Source: an uncultured bacterium
GTDB lineage: Bacteria > Bacteroidota > Bacteroidia > Bacteroidales > Bacteroidaceae
Length of the DNA stretch: 64,000 bases
Reading direction: 5' to 3'
NCBI GenBank assembly: GCA_905214625.1
Contig: CAJMMQ010000006.1
Location: 40,029-104,028, forward strand
The translations under genes and the position numbers were made by a program. The notes below the pieces were generated by a model, which worked only from the letters and a program-made list of their open reading frames with translations, searched no databases and had not been told where the DNA came from. Position 1 is the stretch's first letter; every line of letters starts with the position of its first letter. This document shows, piece by piece, positions 1 to 9,771 of this stretch.

Positions 1-1
1 A

Positions 2-3000
2 CCGATGAACGGTATAGGCAGTGGACTTGCTTTCGGAAATGAGTCGCCGTGGGGATGGCTCGGAGGATTCGGTGTTAACTTCACTGACCCGCAGTGGCTT
101 TACGGCTGCTCTATGAGCTCGGCGATAAGCAGTGATGGCGGACATACCTTTAAGGAGTTTGCATGGGGTAACCGTCTGAAGGCTTTGTATGACGACGGAC
201 AGTATTATCCTACAACAAGCGCCCGCCATAATGCAGACAACCACTGTATCGTGTCGCACAGAAGCGGCCGCGTGTTCCGTGGCTCTGATGCCGGATTGCT
301 GGTTAAGGACAAAGACATAAACAACTATGAGTGGACCAACATAAACAGCTCAATGGGCAACCAGCTGCACTATTCTATTAAGGTGAATGAGTTTGGCGAC
401 CAGACTATGCTTGGCAATACTCAGGATGTTGACGCACAGACTTACAGATACGGACGCTGGGGCCACTGGCGCGGATATGAAGGTACGGAGGCGTTTATGA
501 ATCCGTATGCCGGTACATGCTACTTCTCCGGAGGCGGAGGTGGAGGTCTTGATGACATTTCAATAAGTTCGTGGTACGAGGGCTATACGATGGCCGACGT
601 GTGCACAGGATATTGGTATCTTATACATAATCCCGGAAATAATTCTCAGTCGTTCTTCCGCATTGAGGATTTTGGCCGTAAAACTGTGAACCTGTCTGCA
701 AATACTGTTGATGACACAGGTGCAGGAACCGGTGCCCGCGATTTCGCAATTACACGAGACGGCGATAAGTCTACGCTGTTTGTAATCAATACAAATCATA
801 CTATCATGCGCTCTACTGACAATGGCCAGACTTTTGAGACGTTGAAGGTTAAGGGTTCTGACGGATCAATGGTTCAGGCTAAATTTACAAACGCATGGAT
901 TGCTGCCGACCCAAACAACAGCAATGTTATATATATAGCACAAACCGGAAAGGTGTTGAAATATGATTTGACAACCGGAAACAGTGAAGACCTGTCGCAG
1001 GGCTTGCCAAACATATCATGTGATGACATCTTTTTCCATGAAGGATCTGGTGACCTGTATTTCTTCAGCTCATCTTCAGGAATATATCTGCGTGACCATA
1101 CTACAGGTCAGTGGTCGCTGTGGCTGAAGGGCTATAACCCGCTGGCCGCAAAGCGCCTGGCGTTGAACTATACAACTCAGGAGATGGTTATAGGCGATTA
1201 TGGACGTGGTGTATGGGTGGCCGACCTTGAGCATCCGTCTGACCGTTATTTTAAAAACGGATTTGCATTAAAAGAACTTTCTAATGTCAACGGACGACGT
1301 ACGTTCGGCATTGATACAAAGTGGACAATTCCGTTGTATTATGATTATACGTGGTATGTGAACGACAAGGATGTGAATAATCCATATCAGTATTTCACGT
1401 CTAATCTTAACGATGGCGATAAGGTGAAGCTGAAGCTTACTCTGCGCGAGTCGCCGGATGTTTCAACAGAGTCGGCTGTATATACGGTTAAGTCGGCTAC
1501 GGCAAAAACAACTGTTGATTACTCTCCGAAACCCGGGCAGGCTCTTTACAGCAACGGAAACGGACGTATAGATTTGGGCAACGTGGATTATTTCTTTAAT
1601 GACTTCACGATAGATTTTTGGGTGAATCCGGAGAACGACGGTGTTATCTTGTGTAACCGTCCTGTTGAATTGTCGCGTGATACACGCGGATGGGCCTTGC
1701 TGCTTGAACAGGGACAGCTGAAATTCCGCTATGCGCCGGCACAGATGTTTGACCGTGCTACATACGATGCAAATGACGCCCAGCAAACAGATATTGTGGG
1801 AGGAACACTGACTAAAGGACGTTGGTCGCATGTAGCTTTAAGCGAAGACCGTGACGGAAACGTAACCTTATATATAAATGGCAGTGAGGTGGCTTCAGCC
1901 CCGCGTATTGTGCAGTGGGCTCCGCTGAACAGCGCCGTAAACCTCTCTCTCTTTGCAGACGGATTTGAGAGCATGCCTATAAAGGGTGCCGTGGATGAAC
2001 TCAAAATATGGAATCGCGCTCTCGACGGCAATGACATCAAGCGTGCGATGTTCTCGCATGACACATCAGATAACAGCTCTTTGGTATATTATAACGATTT
2101 TAATGCCGGAGCTCTTGACAAGGAGCAGGAAATGTTCTCGCGTGTAGGCATGGCGCCTCGTGTGCAGGCCGTTACGTCTTATATGGATATGCCTGTTGCA
2201 GTAGGTGCAATTAAGTCGGAGGTAAAGACTCCTCAGGGACGCACAGCTTACGACACCGGCAATGGCACTGCAATATATATCACGCCGTCCGGCGAGCAGT
2301 CTCCAGAGTTCGGTGTATATAGATATGCCAATCTGAATCCTGAAAGCATGGGCGTTAACTCTCAGTATTATGTGGCAGCCTCGGAAGTGTTCCAGATCAG
2401 GCCGTTCTCAGAGGCCGGAGACCAGACTCTGGATATAGAACTGCCCCTTTCATGGCAGAGCGGCAAGCAATATCAGCTTTATGCATGCGGCCTGTATGAC
2501 AGTCAGAAGGTGTGGATGAAAGTGGCTGACCTTGAGGCCGGAGAGGCCGGAAAGTCGCTTGTGGCTAAAGGCGTAAAGACAAGTAGCATTGCCGATAAGA
2601 TGTTGGCCGTGCTGCAGAATAAGGCTGCGGTAGAACCTTCGCTTGACGGAAATTGGGAAGGAAACGAGATTAATGTTTATGACCGAAACCAAATTTCATA
2701 TAATGTAAACGCACGCCTGGTTGGAGGAATGAGTGAGCCTGCCGGACTTTACGAGATAAGCTCGAAAACAGGCTTGTTCAAGATAGCAGACAATATGAAG
2801 TTTGTTAACGGTAAGGCTGTGGCCAAACTGCAGCTCGACATGGACATGCTGAGCAATGCCAAGACACTTACTGATGTTATTGAAAGCAAGGATGGAAGCA
2901 TGGTGCCATTGGAAATAAAGGTGAACAACAAGATGTTGCCTGTGGATCCGGGTAAGGCCATGACATTCCAGGGCGGTGGTGCCGCTGTGCCGTCATCACA

Positions 3001-5557
3001 GATAAGCAGCAATATGAATGGGCAGAGTAATGTAACCATGATGGGGTGGGTGCGCATCGACAGCGAAGACATGCTCAGTGGTGTGAAACCTCTTATATTC
3101 TTCCGTGGCAGCAATGGTGGAGTATGTGGAATACATATTGCAGACAAAAACCTGCGTTTCCACTGGAATGACGGATATTACGGATGGGCAACAACTCATT
3201 ATTTCAAGCCTACTGATGTAGGACGCTGGATGCACGTGGCGTTAGTGGCAGCTTCAGACGGCTTCCATGTATATCTTAACGGAGCAGAGTATTTCCGTTC
3301 TGCATCCATTCCTGTGTCTAAGGTGAATTCGGCACTTCTACTCGGACAGAATTCTCAGGGCGACAAGTGGTTTAAGGGAGCCATCGACCAGGTGATGCTT
3401 TGGAACCGTGCGCTGTCGGCTGACGAGGTACGTAAGTATATGTTGGATAATCCGCGTCTTGACGCCCAGGGTCTGGTGTCGTTTGTCGACATGGATCATA
3501 AGGATGAGGAAGGAAGAATTTACGAAGTTGTAACAGAAACCCCGCTTACACTTTATGGTACGAGTTCAAATGATGATTTTTCTCACATGCCATACCATCC
3601 CACAAGCTCTTTCACACAGAACAGTAATGATGTAGAGAACGGTCAGGACGTTTATGTTGGAGCTCCACAGGGGGTAAACGCTGATTTCCGTATTGGTGTG
3701 ATGAACGGTGCTCCTTATAACTATGCCAATGCCGACCATGCTGACCTTATTCCATTGAGTAACTCGTTCTATACGCTTACAATGAGCAAGGCATCTGTGT
3801 TCTCATCGGGGCAGAAGGCCGCATTAAGTTTCAGCGTGCCGCAGATAACATCAGGTACGGACATACAGTTGGCATTACGTCCGATAGGATCTACAGAACC
3901 TTTTGCTACATACGTTCCTATGGTTGGACAGAGTAATGACAGAATGCGTTTTGAAGTAGACGGCAATGTTCTCAATGATGGATGTGAGATGATGTTGATG
4001 TATAACGGAACAACAGGTGATATTCCTGTAAAAGTAGAATTATCTGTAGACAATTATGCTGACGGCGATACGATAATACTGAATGACGTTACAGATAAGA
4101 TAACGGTGAAGAGCCGTGTAATTAGCGCAGCTCCGACAAGTAAAGTGTTTGTGTCAGCTGTTGAGTCTGAATATGCTTCAACAAGTATTTCAGAACTTAA
4201 TCTCAGCGGCTCAGCCGAACAGGACATCGTGGTTACGATAAACAAGGATAATCTTAATCCGCTTGCCGTAAATCCGGTTACAATAAACCTGTCTGGCGTT
4301 ACTGACAACAGCGAGCTAAAACTAAAAGTGGCCCTTGAGCCTATTGTAGAACTGTCTCTTGCAGATAACGATGAAAATGGAAATGTCATAGAGGCTACAT
4401 CGCCTTATGCTTCGTTTGGTGTCAAGGCAAAACTGCTGCAGGGCGTAGTAAGCGGAGGCATAAAGATAAGGGTTGAGACTGACGAGAATGTGACGAGTCT
4501 TGTGAATACATCACTCGGAAGCATGCTGAGCAACGGAAATGTGGCTTATGCCGATATGCTTGACTATTATCCGAGTGCAAGCGAATTTGACGCCGGATGG
4601 AACCTTATCGGAAATCCATATATGTCGAACATAAATCTTACAAAGAATCAAAATGTAATACTGAAAGAAGACGAGGTGGTGAAGTATCTTTATCAGTATA
4701 ATCCTGAGAGCGACACTTACACAGCCTGGGATATGGTTGAGAATTATGATGAGACTCAGAAACTGATGCCGTTCCAGCCGTTCTTTGTGCAGACACGTCA
4801 GCCGGGTGCAAGCCTCGTGATAACGCCGGAGGCTAAAAACACAAGCATTAACCGTCGTGTGTTTGACCACTACATGCTGCACGAGAGCAAAATGCTGCGA
4901 CTCGGACTTTATGAAGGTGATTCGGACAAGTTGGCCGACCGTACAGAGGTGAAGCTGCAGGACGAGACTTCTGCCGGATTTGTTATCGGCGAGGATGCGG
5001 TGAAGATGTGGGGAGGACTCAACTCTAAGACCAACGAGATGGCTACTGTGTGCGACAACCGCAATATGTCGGTTAACGTGTTGCCGGGTAAACAGGTTGA
5101 AATTCCGCTTTATCTGCGCCTGTCTTCAACAGGGAAGTTCCGCATAGCCGCAATCAAGTCGTATGGATATGGGCTCAACGACAAAGCCGAACTGTTGGAT
5201 AAGACTACAGGACAGCGTTGGAACTTGCTCGACGGAAACGGCTATGAGTTTGAGGTCAATACTGCTGATGAAGCCAAGTCGCGCTTTGTTCTGGTGTTGA
5301 ATGTCCAGGAAGGAACGACTGGAATAGATCAGGTTGCTGGCGGCGGCAAACCTTCGGTAAGCGTCAACGGAAACACATGCCGTATAGACGGACTTACAGA
5401 CAAGTCTGTTATTGAGATCTTCGATACTGCCGGACGTCGCCGCGTCTATACAACTACAAGCGCCTCAAGTTCTTATCATCAGCTGACTTCCGGCACTTAT
5501 ATAGTGCGTGTACGCATGTCTAACAAAGATTATACAAACAAAATAAACGTAAGATAA
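2..5557 (+). CDS. Large secreted LamG-domain protein with T9SS C-terminal domain, 5'-truncated
   Basis: The frame is open to the left edge and no signal peptide is present, so the true start lies outside the window; the first ATG here (position 5) is probably internal. The first ~400 visible residues look like a BNR/VPS10-type beta-propeller (repeated units with DNGQTFETL and DPNNSNVIYIA). Two LamG/concanavalin-like domains follow, about residues 513-690 and 985-1150, each with a W-x-H-V-A-L strand and a KIWNRAL or MLWNRAL end. The last ~75 residues (VSVNGNTCRIDGL to the terminal NVR) resemble a type A T9SS sorting domain, so surface attachment or secretion is expected. The stop shares its last A with the ATG of the next gene (TAATG), indicating translational coupling. 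Substrate unknown; a cell-surface glycan is a guess from the LamG folds. Confidence 0.85.
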   Translation, partial: PMNGIGSGLAFGNESPWGWLGGFGVNFTDPQWLYGCSMSSAISSDGGHTFKEFAWGNRLKALYDDGQYYPTTSARHNADNHCIVSHRSGRVFRGSDAGLLVKDKDINNYEWTNINSSMGNQLHYSIKVNEFGDQTMLGNTQDVDAQTYRYGRWGHWRGYEGTEAFMNPYAGTCYFSGGGGGGLDDISISSWYEGYTMADVCTGYWYLIHNPGNNSQSFFRIEDFGRKTVNLSANTVDDTGAGTGARDFAITRDGDKSTLFVINTNHTIMRSTDNGQTFETLKVKGSDGSMVQAKFTNAWIAADPNNSNVIYIAQTGKVLKYDLTTGNSEDLSQGLPNISCDDIFFHEGSGDLYFFSSSSGIYLRDHTTGQWSLWLKGYNPLAAKRLALNYTTQEMVIGDYGRGVWVADLEHPSDRYFKNGFALKELSNVNGRRTFGIDTKWTIPLYYDYTWYVNDKDVNNPYQYFTSNLNDGDKVKLKLTLRESPDVSTESAVYTVKSATAKTTVDYSPKPGQALYSNGNGRIDLGNVDYFFNDFTIDFWVNPENDGVILCNRPVELSRDTRGWALLLEQGQLKFRYAPAQMFDRATYDANDAQQTDIVGGTLTKGRWSHVALSEDRDGNVTLYINGSEVASAPRIVQWAPLNSAVNLSLFADGFESMPIKGAVDELKIWNRALDGNDIKRAMFSHDTSDNSSLVYYNDFNAGALDKEQEMFSRVGMAPRVQAVTSYMDMPVAVGAIKSEVKTPQGRTAYDTGNGTAIYITPSGEQSPEFGVYRYANLNPESMGVNSQYYVAASEVFQIRPFSEAGDQTLDIELPLSWQSGKQYQLYACGLYDSQKVWMKVADLEAGEAGKSLVAKGVKTSSIADKMLAVLQNKAAVEPSLDGNWEGNEINVYDRNQISYNVNARLVGGMSEPAGLYEISSKTGLFKIADNMKFVNGKAVAKLQLDMDMLSNAKTLTDVIESKDGSMVPLEIKVNNKMLPVDPGKAMTFQGGGAAVPSSQISSNMNGQSNVTMMGWVRIDSEDMLSGVKPLIFFRGSNGGVCGIHIADKNLRFHWNDGYYGWATTHYFKPTDVGRWMHVALVAASDGFHVYLNGAEYFRSASIPVSKVNSALLLGQNSQGDKWFKGAIDQVMLWNRALSADEVRKYMLDNPRLDAQGLVSFVDMDHKDEEGRIYEVVTETPLTLYGTSSNDDFSHMPYHPTSSFTQNSNDVENGQDVYVGAPQGVNADFRIGVMNGAPYNYANADHADLIPLSNSFYTLTMSKASVFSSGQKAALSFSVPQITSGTDIQLALRPIGSTEPFATYVPMVGQSNDRMRFEVDGNVLNDGCEMMLMYNGTTGDIPVKVELSVDNYADGDTIILNDVTDKITVKSRVISAAPTSKVFVSAVESEYASTSISELNLSGSAEQDIVVTINKDNLNPLAVNPVTINLSGVTDNSELKLKVALEPIVELSLADNDENGNVIEATSPYASFGVKAKLLQGVVSGGIKIRVETDENVTSLVNTSLGSMLSNGNVAYADMLDYYPSASEFDAGWNLIGNPYMSNINLTKNQNVILKEDEVVKYLYQYNPESDTYTAWDMVENYDETQKLMPFQPFFVQTRQPGASLVITPEAKNTSINRRVFDHYMLHESKMLRLGLYEGDSDKLADRTEVKLQDETSAGFVIGEDAVKMWGGLNSKTNEMATVCDNRNMSVNVLPGKQVEIPLYLRLSSTGKFRIAAIKSYGYGLNDKAELLDKTTGQRWNLLDGNGYEFEVNTADEAKSRFVLVLNVQEGTTGIDQVAGGGKPSVSVNGNTCRIDGLTDKSVIEIFDTAGRRRVYTTTSASSSYHQLTSGTYIVRVRMSNKDYTNKINVR

Positions 5558-7554
5558 TGAAAGCGAGATATATAATTATTTTATTGGTGTCATTGCTCGG
5601 CCTGCAAGTGCAGGCTCAGAGCATTGAGCTTGACGGACTGATCACAGCTGCAGACGGAAGCCTTGACGGCCGTATGGTCATAGCTAAGTTGGACAACGCT
5701 GACAAACAGGTACAGAGTCTGCAGCTGGTTTGTTATAGTCTGCGTGACGGAAAGAGCACCTTGTCTGAAGAAAATATAACTTTGCAAGACGGTTATTATT
5801 TGTTGCCCATACCTTCTTCGCTCGACCGTTCGTTTGTTGTGCCGCTCGTTTCAACCGGCGACCGTTATGCTTATCAGGTTAAGGCTGTTATGACAGACGG
5901 AACAACATTGGTGACCGAGATGATAGAAGATAATGCGTTGGAACGGTTCAAGTGGATTGGCAGCGACGTAAAATGGACGTCTTTTACTACTGGCTATGCT
6001 CCCGACACACCACGTATTGACGGAAGTATAGACTATAAGACTAATCCTTTTGCTGTAGGTGGAATCAATTTCTACAAGAGTTTCAGTACTCACGGCAAAG
6101 GTAGCTTTACGTTTGTCTTTCCTGAAGGCAATGATTATTCACGCTTGTTTACCTATTATGGTATACAAGACAACAAAAGTCAGGGCGATGTGAGATTTTC
6201 GCTTATTGTCAACGACGAGACCATTGAGTCTCATGATATTTATTCAATGACAAACACCACGAAGCCGGCTGATTATGACGGTATATATCTGCGTAAGTTT
6301 GAGGCCTTGATAGACGGTGCTACGACTATAGTGCTCGACGGTGACGTTATAGATAATTATAATCAGGATCACATGAACTTTCCTATGGGACGTGTGTATC
6401 TGAAGAAGGACACTCGCAAGGAGCAGACAACCGACTGGCCTTCAACGCAGATTCTGGCTACAGATAAGCCTTTCACACATGAGCTTGATGCCAAGTTCAC
6501 GTCTGGCGGCAAGGTGTACTATTATATGATATCGGGAGAAGAGTATGCCACGATAGAAAACGGAAATATTCTTAATCTGCACACATTGCCGCAGAATAAG
6601 TCGGCTTATATAGAAGTTGTGGCCGTGCAGCCGGGTAATGACGTCTATCTTCCGGCTAAATTAACAAAATGCCGCTTCTATGTGCGTAACAACAAGACTG
6701 TGGCACGCGACGGCAAGCTGGTGCTTAACAATGGCGATGAGATAGACCAGCTAACAGTGTATGCCGACCCGGAGTCGCGAGGCCAGGTTTTGGTCGACAA
6801 TGGTTTTGCCCATGTAAAGAAGCTAATATTGAAATATACTTTCACGCCGGGCAAATGGAACTTTATTTCGTTCCCTTCTAATGCCAGTCTTGCCCAGATA
6901 AGCGATTTAAATGCGCTGGGCTATAACCTGAACGACAGCAAAAAAGCATATTATCTGTGTGAGTATAATACGCGCTCTCGTGCGGAGCAGCCCGACAAAA
7001 CGGCATGGACAAAACTGTCGTCGGACAATGTTATAAAGAACAAAGGCTATATCATGGGTGTATCACGTTCTGCCGATAATCCTGACAATAAGCCAGTTGA
7101 GGTTACATTTGTGTTTGAGAATACATCTCTCGGCATGGATGCATCTAACAACGGTTCGCTTAACGTTGAGCTTAACATGATGCAGTTGGAGCCGGGCACA
7201 GAGATACCTGTGTATGTAATGCCTGACGGAGGCCTTAAAGGTGTTCCGCTGTTGGTGAAGGTTAAGTTCTCGCCCAGTGATGTCTCTGCGCTGCCTGTCA
7301 ACTATGCCAAGGCTCTTGATGAGGCCCGCGTTACATTTAACCCTAACAATTCGGGCATACGCCTAACCTTGCCTACACAGGAGCAGGCCAAGGTGGTGAT
7401 ATTCGACAGCAAGGAGCGCATAGTTAAGGCTGTGAAATATGTAGCACCATATATTATAGACGTTACCGACATGAAACCGGGAAAATATCAGCTCTACATT
7501 CAGTACGGCAACGCCACGGCTACAAAGCCGTTTGAGATTGGTGGGAAGAAATAA
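5557..7554 (+). CDS. Secreted NPCBM-like protein with T9SS-type C-terminus
   Basis: A 665-residue protein with a clear signal peptide (about residues 1-20, ending LQVQAQ). Residues ~160-285 resemble an NPCBM-type carbohydrate-binding fold (NPFAVGGINFYKSFSTHGKG, then DHMNFPMGRVYLKK). The last ~75 residues (VTFNPNNSGIRLTL to the C-terminus) look like a T9SS sorting domain. It overlaps the upstream gene by one base, so the two are surely co-translated and probably work together at the surface. A strong terminator follows. The carbohydrate-binding role is inferred from fold resemblance only. Confidence 0.8.
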   Translation: MKARYIIILLVSLLGLQVQAQSIELDGLITAADGSLDGRMVIAKLDNADKQVQSLQLVCYSLRDGKSTLSEENITLQDGYYLLPIPSSLDRSFVVPLVSTGDRYAYQVKAVMTDGTTLVTEMIEDNALERFKWIGSDVKWTSFTTGYAPDTPRIDGSIDYKTNPFAVGGINFYKSFSTHGKGSFTFVFPEGNDYSRLFTYYGIQDNKSQGDVRFSLIVNDETIESHDIYSMTNTTKPADYDGIYLRKFEALIDGATTIVLDGDVIDNYNQDHMNFPMGRVYLKKDTRKEQTTDWPSTQILATDKPFTHELDAKFTSGGKVYYYMISGEEYATIENGNILNLHTLPQNKSAYIEVVAVQPGNDVYLPAKLTKCRFYVRNNKTVARDGKLVLNNGDEIDQLTVYADPESRGQVLVDNGFAHVKKLILKYTFTPGKWNFISFPSNASLAQISDLNALGYNLNDSKKAYYLCEYNTRSRAEQPDKTAWTKLSSDNVIKNKGYIMGVSRSADNPDNKPVEVTFVFENTSLGMDASNNGSLNVELNMMQLEPGTEIPVYVMPDGGLKGVPLLVKVKFSPSDVSALPVNYAKALDEARVTFNPNNSGIRLTLPTQEQAKVVIFDSKERIVKAVKYVAPYIIDVTDMKPGKYQLYIQYGNATATKPFEIGGKK

Positions 7555-7593
7555 TGACAACAGCCTGATATTATAATTATTGGGCATAGTATA

Positions 7594-7629
7594 AAAAGGA
7601 GCGATTAGTCTTTTCTAATCGCTCCTTTT
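7594..7629 (+). terminator. Rho-independent terminator
   Basis: A perfect 12-bp stem (7597-7608 with 7615-7626) with a 6-nt loop and flanking A and T runs. It closes the two-gene surface-protein operon. Confidence 0.9.
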
Positions 7630-7633
7630 GTTG

Positions 7634-7641
7634 TACATTTG
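7634..7641 (+). promoter_or_regulatory. Bacteroidetes -7 box for the small membrane protein/ABC operon
   Basis: TACATTTG matches TAnnTTTG. The -33 position 19 nt upstream reads TTTT, a 3/4 match. It lies 30 bp before the ATG at 7671 and just after the terminator. Confidence 0.55.
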
Positions 7642-7670
7642 CATTTCTGAAATAACAGACAATAAAGATT

Positions 7671-7847
7671 ATGAAGAAATATTATTTGATTTGCGGTCCT
7701 GTTATGGCATCGGGGATTATGGTTGGCACGGCAGCTGGCGCAGCTATTGATAATATTAATATTGGGGTGGCTTTAGGAATAACTGTAGGCGTGGCTTTAA
7801 GCGCGTTTGTAATTCTTTTTGGAGCGTGCAGACAAAAGAAGAAGTGA
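7671..7847 (+). CDS. 58-residue glycine-zipper membrane protein
   Basis: This short frame starts with ATG at 7671 and stops with TGA at 7845-7847. It encodes two hydrophobic helices joined by a short DNIN turn. Each helix carries a perfect GxxxGxxxG pattern (Gly15/19/23 and Gly32/36/40), and the C-terminus is basic (RQKKK). It has its own -7 box and lies 27 bp upstream of an ABC permease. Small two-helix glycine-zipper proteins are known in several phyla without a firm function. Possible roles are a channel-forming peptide, an accessory subunit of the ABC pair or an immunity-like protein; the sequence does not decide between them. Confidence 0.7.
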   Translation: MKKYYLICGPVMASGIMVGTAAGAAIDNINIGVALGITVGVALSAFVILFGACRQKKK

Positions 7848-7874
7848 TTAAACTCTTGAATTGATGAGGAAGCA

Positions 7875-8810
7875 ATGATAGCAGTTCTCTATTTCGGATT
7901 ACGGCTGAAACAGCTTTGGCGGATTTTAAGGCGACTGGGCGTTGCCGTAAGTCTGCTTTTGGCGGCATTTATGTTTTTGGCTCTTTATGTGCTGATAAAG
8001 ACAAACTACAGCTGGATTATGCCCGCTACCGTCATTTTATGCCTGCTATGCTATCATAATGAACGCAAAGACAAAGATTTTCTGTCGCAGCAAGTTAAAT
8101 GTCCAGCCTTACTCCTCATGGCTGAATATATATTGATAGGTTTGCCGTTTGTTGTGATTGAATGTCTCAGAAGTCATTATGCCGCTGCCGCAGTCGTCAT
8201 GACAACTGCCGTTCTCTTGCCTAAGCTAAAGACCGTAAGGCTGAAGTCTGCGCCCGTCCCATTGCCTTTTCTCTACAAGGGTGGCCTGGAGTATATCCGT
8301 ATGTTCCGCCTATACGGCTGGCTTTATATCCTTCTGCTCCTGTTATCTGTTATAGGGGCGCTGCATGCCAATGTCCGTATCGGAAAAGTAGCCCTGATTG
8401 TATGGGGAGTGGTTCAGACTATGTCGTTTGCATCGGTTCCGCAGCGGCAGCAGCTCACCTTTTATCTTAATTATTCAGCTTTTCTGCGGCACCTTGTCTT
8501 GTCAAGCGTATGGAATGCCGTGATAACAGCCGTGCCTTTTGTCGGTATTATACTTTCGTTTTCTTTCAGCGGCGATAATATGCTGTTTGCTGTTTCCGTA
8601 ATATCGGGAAGCATATTATATCTGTGCAACATGGGCATGGTGCGCCATATGTCGTTTTCATCAGCATCACTGGCCGTATATCAGCTGATAGTGCTTATAC
8701 CCTTGTTTTTCTTTACTTGTTTTATTCCGTTTCTGCTCGTTCCGTTTATTCTGATAAACGTATTGTGCTGTGTATTCCTTAAAGACAACTTAAAAAATAT
8801 ATGGAGCTGA
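7875..8810 (+). CDS. ABC transporter permease-like integral membrane protein
   Basis: A 311-residue polytopic protein with roughly eight or more hydrophobic segments and short charged loops, for example RHNERKDKD-type turns near residues 55-70. No enzyme motif is visible. It is assigned as the membrane subunit because the next gene, overlapping by 10 bp, is an ABC ATPase of the BcrA/CcmA-like type and these genes usually come as pairs. A GAGGAAG stretch precedes the ATG. Substrate unknown; peptide, antibiotic or lipid export would be typical for such short ABC-2-like pairs. Confidence 0.75.
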   Translation: MIAVLYFGLRLKQLWRILRRLGVAVSLLLAAFMFLALYVLIKTNYSWIMPATVILCLLCYHNERKDKDFLSQQVKCPALLLMAEYILIGLPFVVIECLRSHYAAAAVVMTTAVLLPKLKTVRLKSAPVPLPFLYKGGLEYIRMFRLYGWLYILLLLLSVIGALHANVRIGKVALIVWGVVQTMSFASVPQRQQLTFYLNYSAFLRHLVLSSVWNAVITAVPFVGIILSFSFSGDNMLFAVSVISGSILYLCNMGMVRHMSFSSASLAVYQLIVLIPLFFFTCFIPFLLVPFILINVLCCVFLKDNLKNIWS

Positions 8811-9466
8811 TAAAGATAACAGATTTGTCAAAAAGCTACGGCAAGACAGTGGTTTTACATGGATTGTCGGTAGCCTATCAGTCGGGGATGATTTATGGCC
8901 TTGCCGGTGAGAACGGGGCTGGCAAGACAACGCTGTTTAACTGCATCATGGGACTTACCGGTTATGACGGCAGCATAGACAAGGCGTCAGGCATCTCAAT
9001 CGGTTATCTGCCGGCCGAGACTCATTTCTATTCGCTGATTACCGGATATGAGTATCTCGATTTTTGTATAAAAGCAAAAGGCAAGAAAATCGACAGAGCA
9101 AGGGTGGAAGAAGCAAATAAGATGTTTCAACTGCCGTTGCATAGGTATGCATCGGAATATTCTACCGGCATGAAAAAGAAGCTGGCGCTTATGGCTCTGC
9201 TGTTGCAGGACAACGACTTGTATATACTTGATGAGCCGTTCAACGGTGTCGACTTATACGGCTGTATTCAGCTGAAGAAAATCATGCGCTCTCTGAAAGA
9301 CAAAAGCAAGACCCTGCTGTTGTCTTCACACCAGATAACCATCCTGCGCGAAATGTGCGACAGCATCGACTATCTGAGCCGTCACACCATCGTGAAGAGA
9401 TACACTGATGAACCGGTGGAAGAAATAGAACGGAGCATACTTGCTGACATTCATGGCGGGATGTAG
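8801..9466 (+). CDS. ABC transporter ATP-binding protein
   Basis: A 221-residue ATPase. Walker A is GENGAGKTT (residues 36-44), the ABC signature is degenerate (YSTGMKKKLAL, about 119-129), Walker B is LYILDEPFNGVD, and the H-loop is LLSSHQ. The start overlaps the permease end by 10 bp, which indicates tight coupling. Length matches single-domain export-type ATPases. Together with the permease and the glycine-zipper peptide it forms a three-gene operon ended by the hairpin at 9518-9558. Confidence 0.92.
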   Translation: MELIKITDLSKSYGKTVVLHGLSVAYQSGMIYGLAGENGAGKTTLFNCIMGLTGYDGSIDKASGISIGYLPAETHFYSLITGYEYLDFCIKAKGKKIDRARVEEANKMFQLPLHRYASEYSTGMKKKLALMALLLQDNDLYILDEPFNGVDLYGCIQLKKIMRSLKDKSKTLLLSSHQITILREMCDSIDYLSRHTIVKRYTDEPVEEIERSILADIHGGM

Positions 9467-9517
9467 GCTTTGAGATACTTTGTTTAAAATATAAGCAGGA
9501 TATTATTTATATAAAAT

Positions 9518-9558
9518 AAAAACAGCCAAGTATTGATAACCAAATACTTAGCTGTTTT
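9518..9558. terminator. Bidirectional terminator between ABC operon and tRNA-Leu
   Basis: Inverted repeat of about 15 bp with one G-T wobble (9520-9534 with 9543-9557), A-rich on one side and T-rich on the other. It can end the ABC operon on + and the tRNA transcript on -. Confidence 0.8.
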
Positions 9559-9562
9559 CTTG

Positions 9563-9644
9563 TACCCAGAGCCGGGGTCGAACCGGCACGGGTTGCCCCA
9601 CTGGTGTTTGAGACCAGCGCGTCTACCGATTCCGCCATCTGGGC
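9563..9644 (-). tRNA. tRNA-Leu (anticodon CAA)
   Basis: An 82-nt class II tRNA. The acceptor stem is GCCCAGA with TCTGGGT, the D arm contains GGCGGAATCGGTAGACGC, and the anticodon stem-loop is CTGGT-CTCAAAC-ACCAG with anticodon CAA. A long variable arm and a GGTTCGACC T-arm follow. No CCA is encoded; the discriminator base is A. Confidence 0.97.
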
Positions 9645-9657
9645 TTCTTTTCGGGTG

Positions 9658-9688
9658 CAAAGATAAATATAAATTCTGAATTGACAAA
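9658..9688 (-). promoter_or_regulatory. Promoter of tRNA-Leu
   Basis: On the minus strand, TTTG (9685-9688), exactly 19 nt, then TATCTTTG (9658-9665): a full match to the Bacteroidetes sigma-70-type consensus, placed just upstream of the tRNA. Confidence 0.85.
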
Positions 9689-9714
9689 TTTTTAATTGAA
9701 AAAACTTAAAATAA

Positions 9715-9745
9715 TTGGTTATACAGACAATAATGCTTATCTTCG
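9715..9745 (+). promoter_or_regulatory. Promoter of manC
   Basis: ATTG (9715-9718), 19 nt, TATCTTCG (9738-9745). Transcription would start near 9752. This argues against an ATG at 9715 and supports the start at 9772. Confidence 0.65.
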
Positions 9746-9771
9746 TATTCGTAAAACAATCTGTAAATACA

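Noticed and set aside
8801..8810. 10-bp permease/ATPase overlap as a frameshift
   Set aside because: Both proteins are complete with normal ends; short overlaps are usual for translationally coupled ABC pairs.
9715..9771. Upstream start for manC
   Set aside because: The extension contains the -7 box and adds residues before the conserved nucleotidyltransferase N-terminus.
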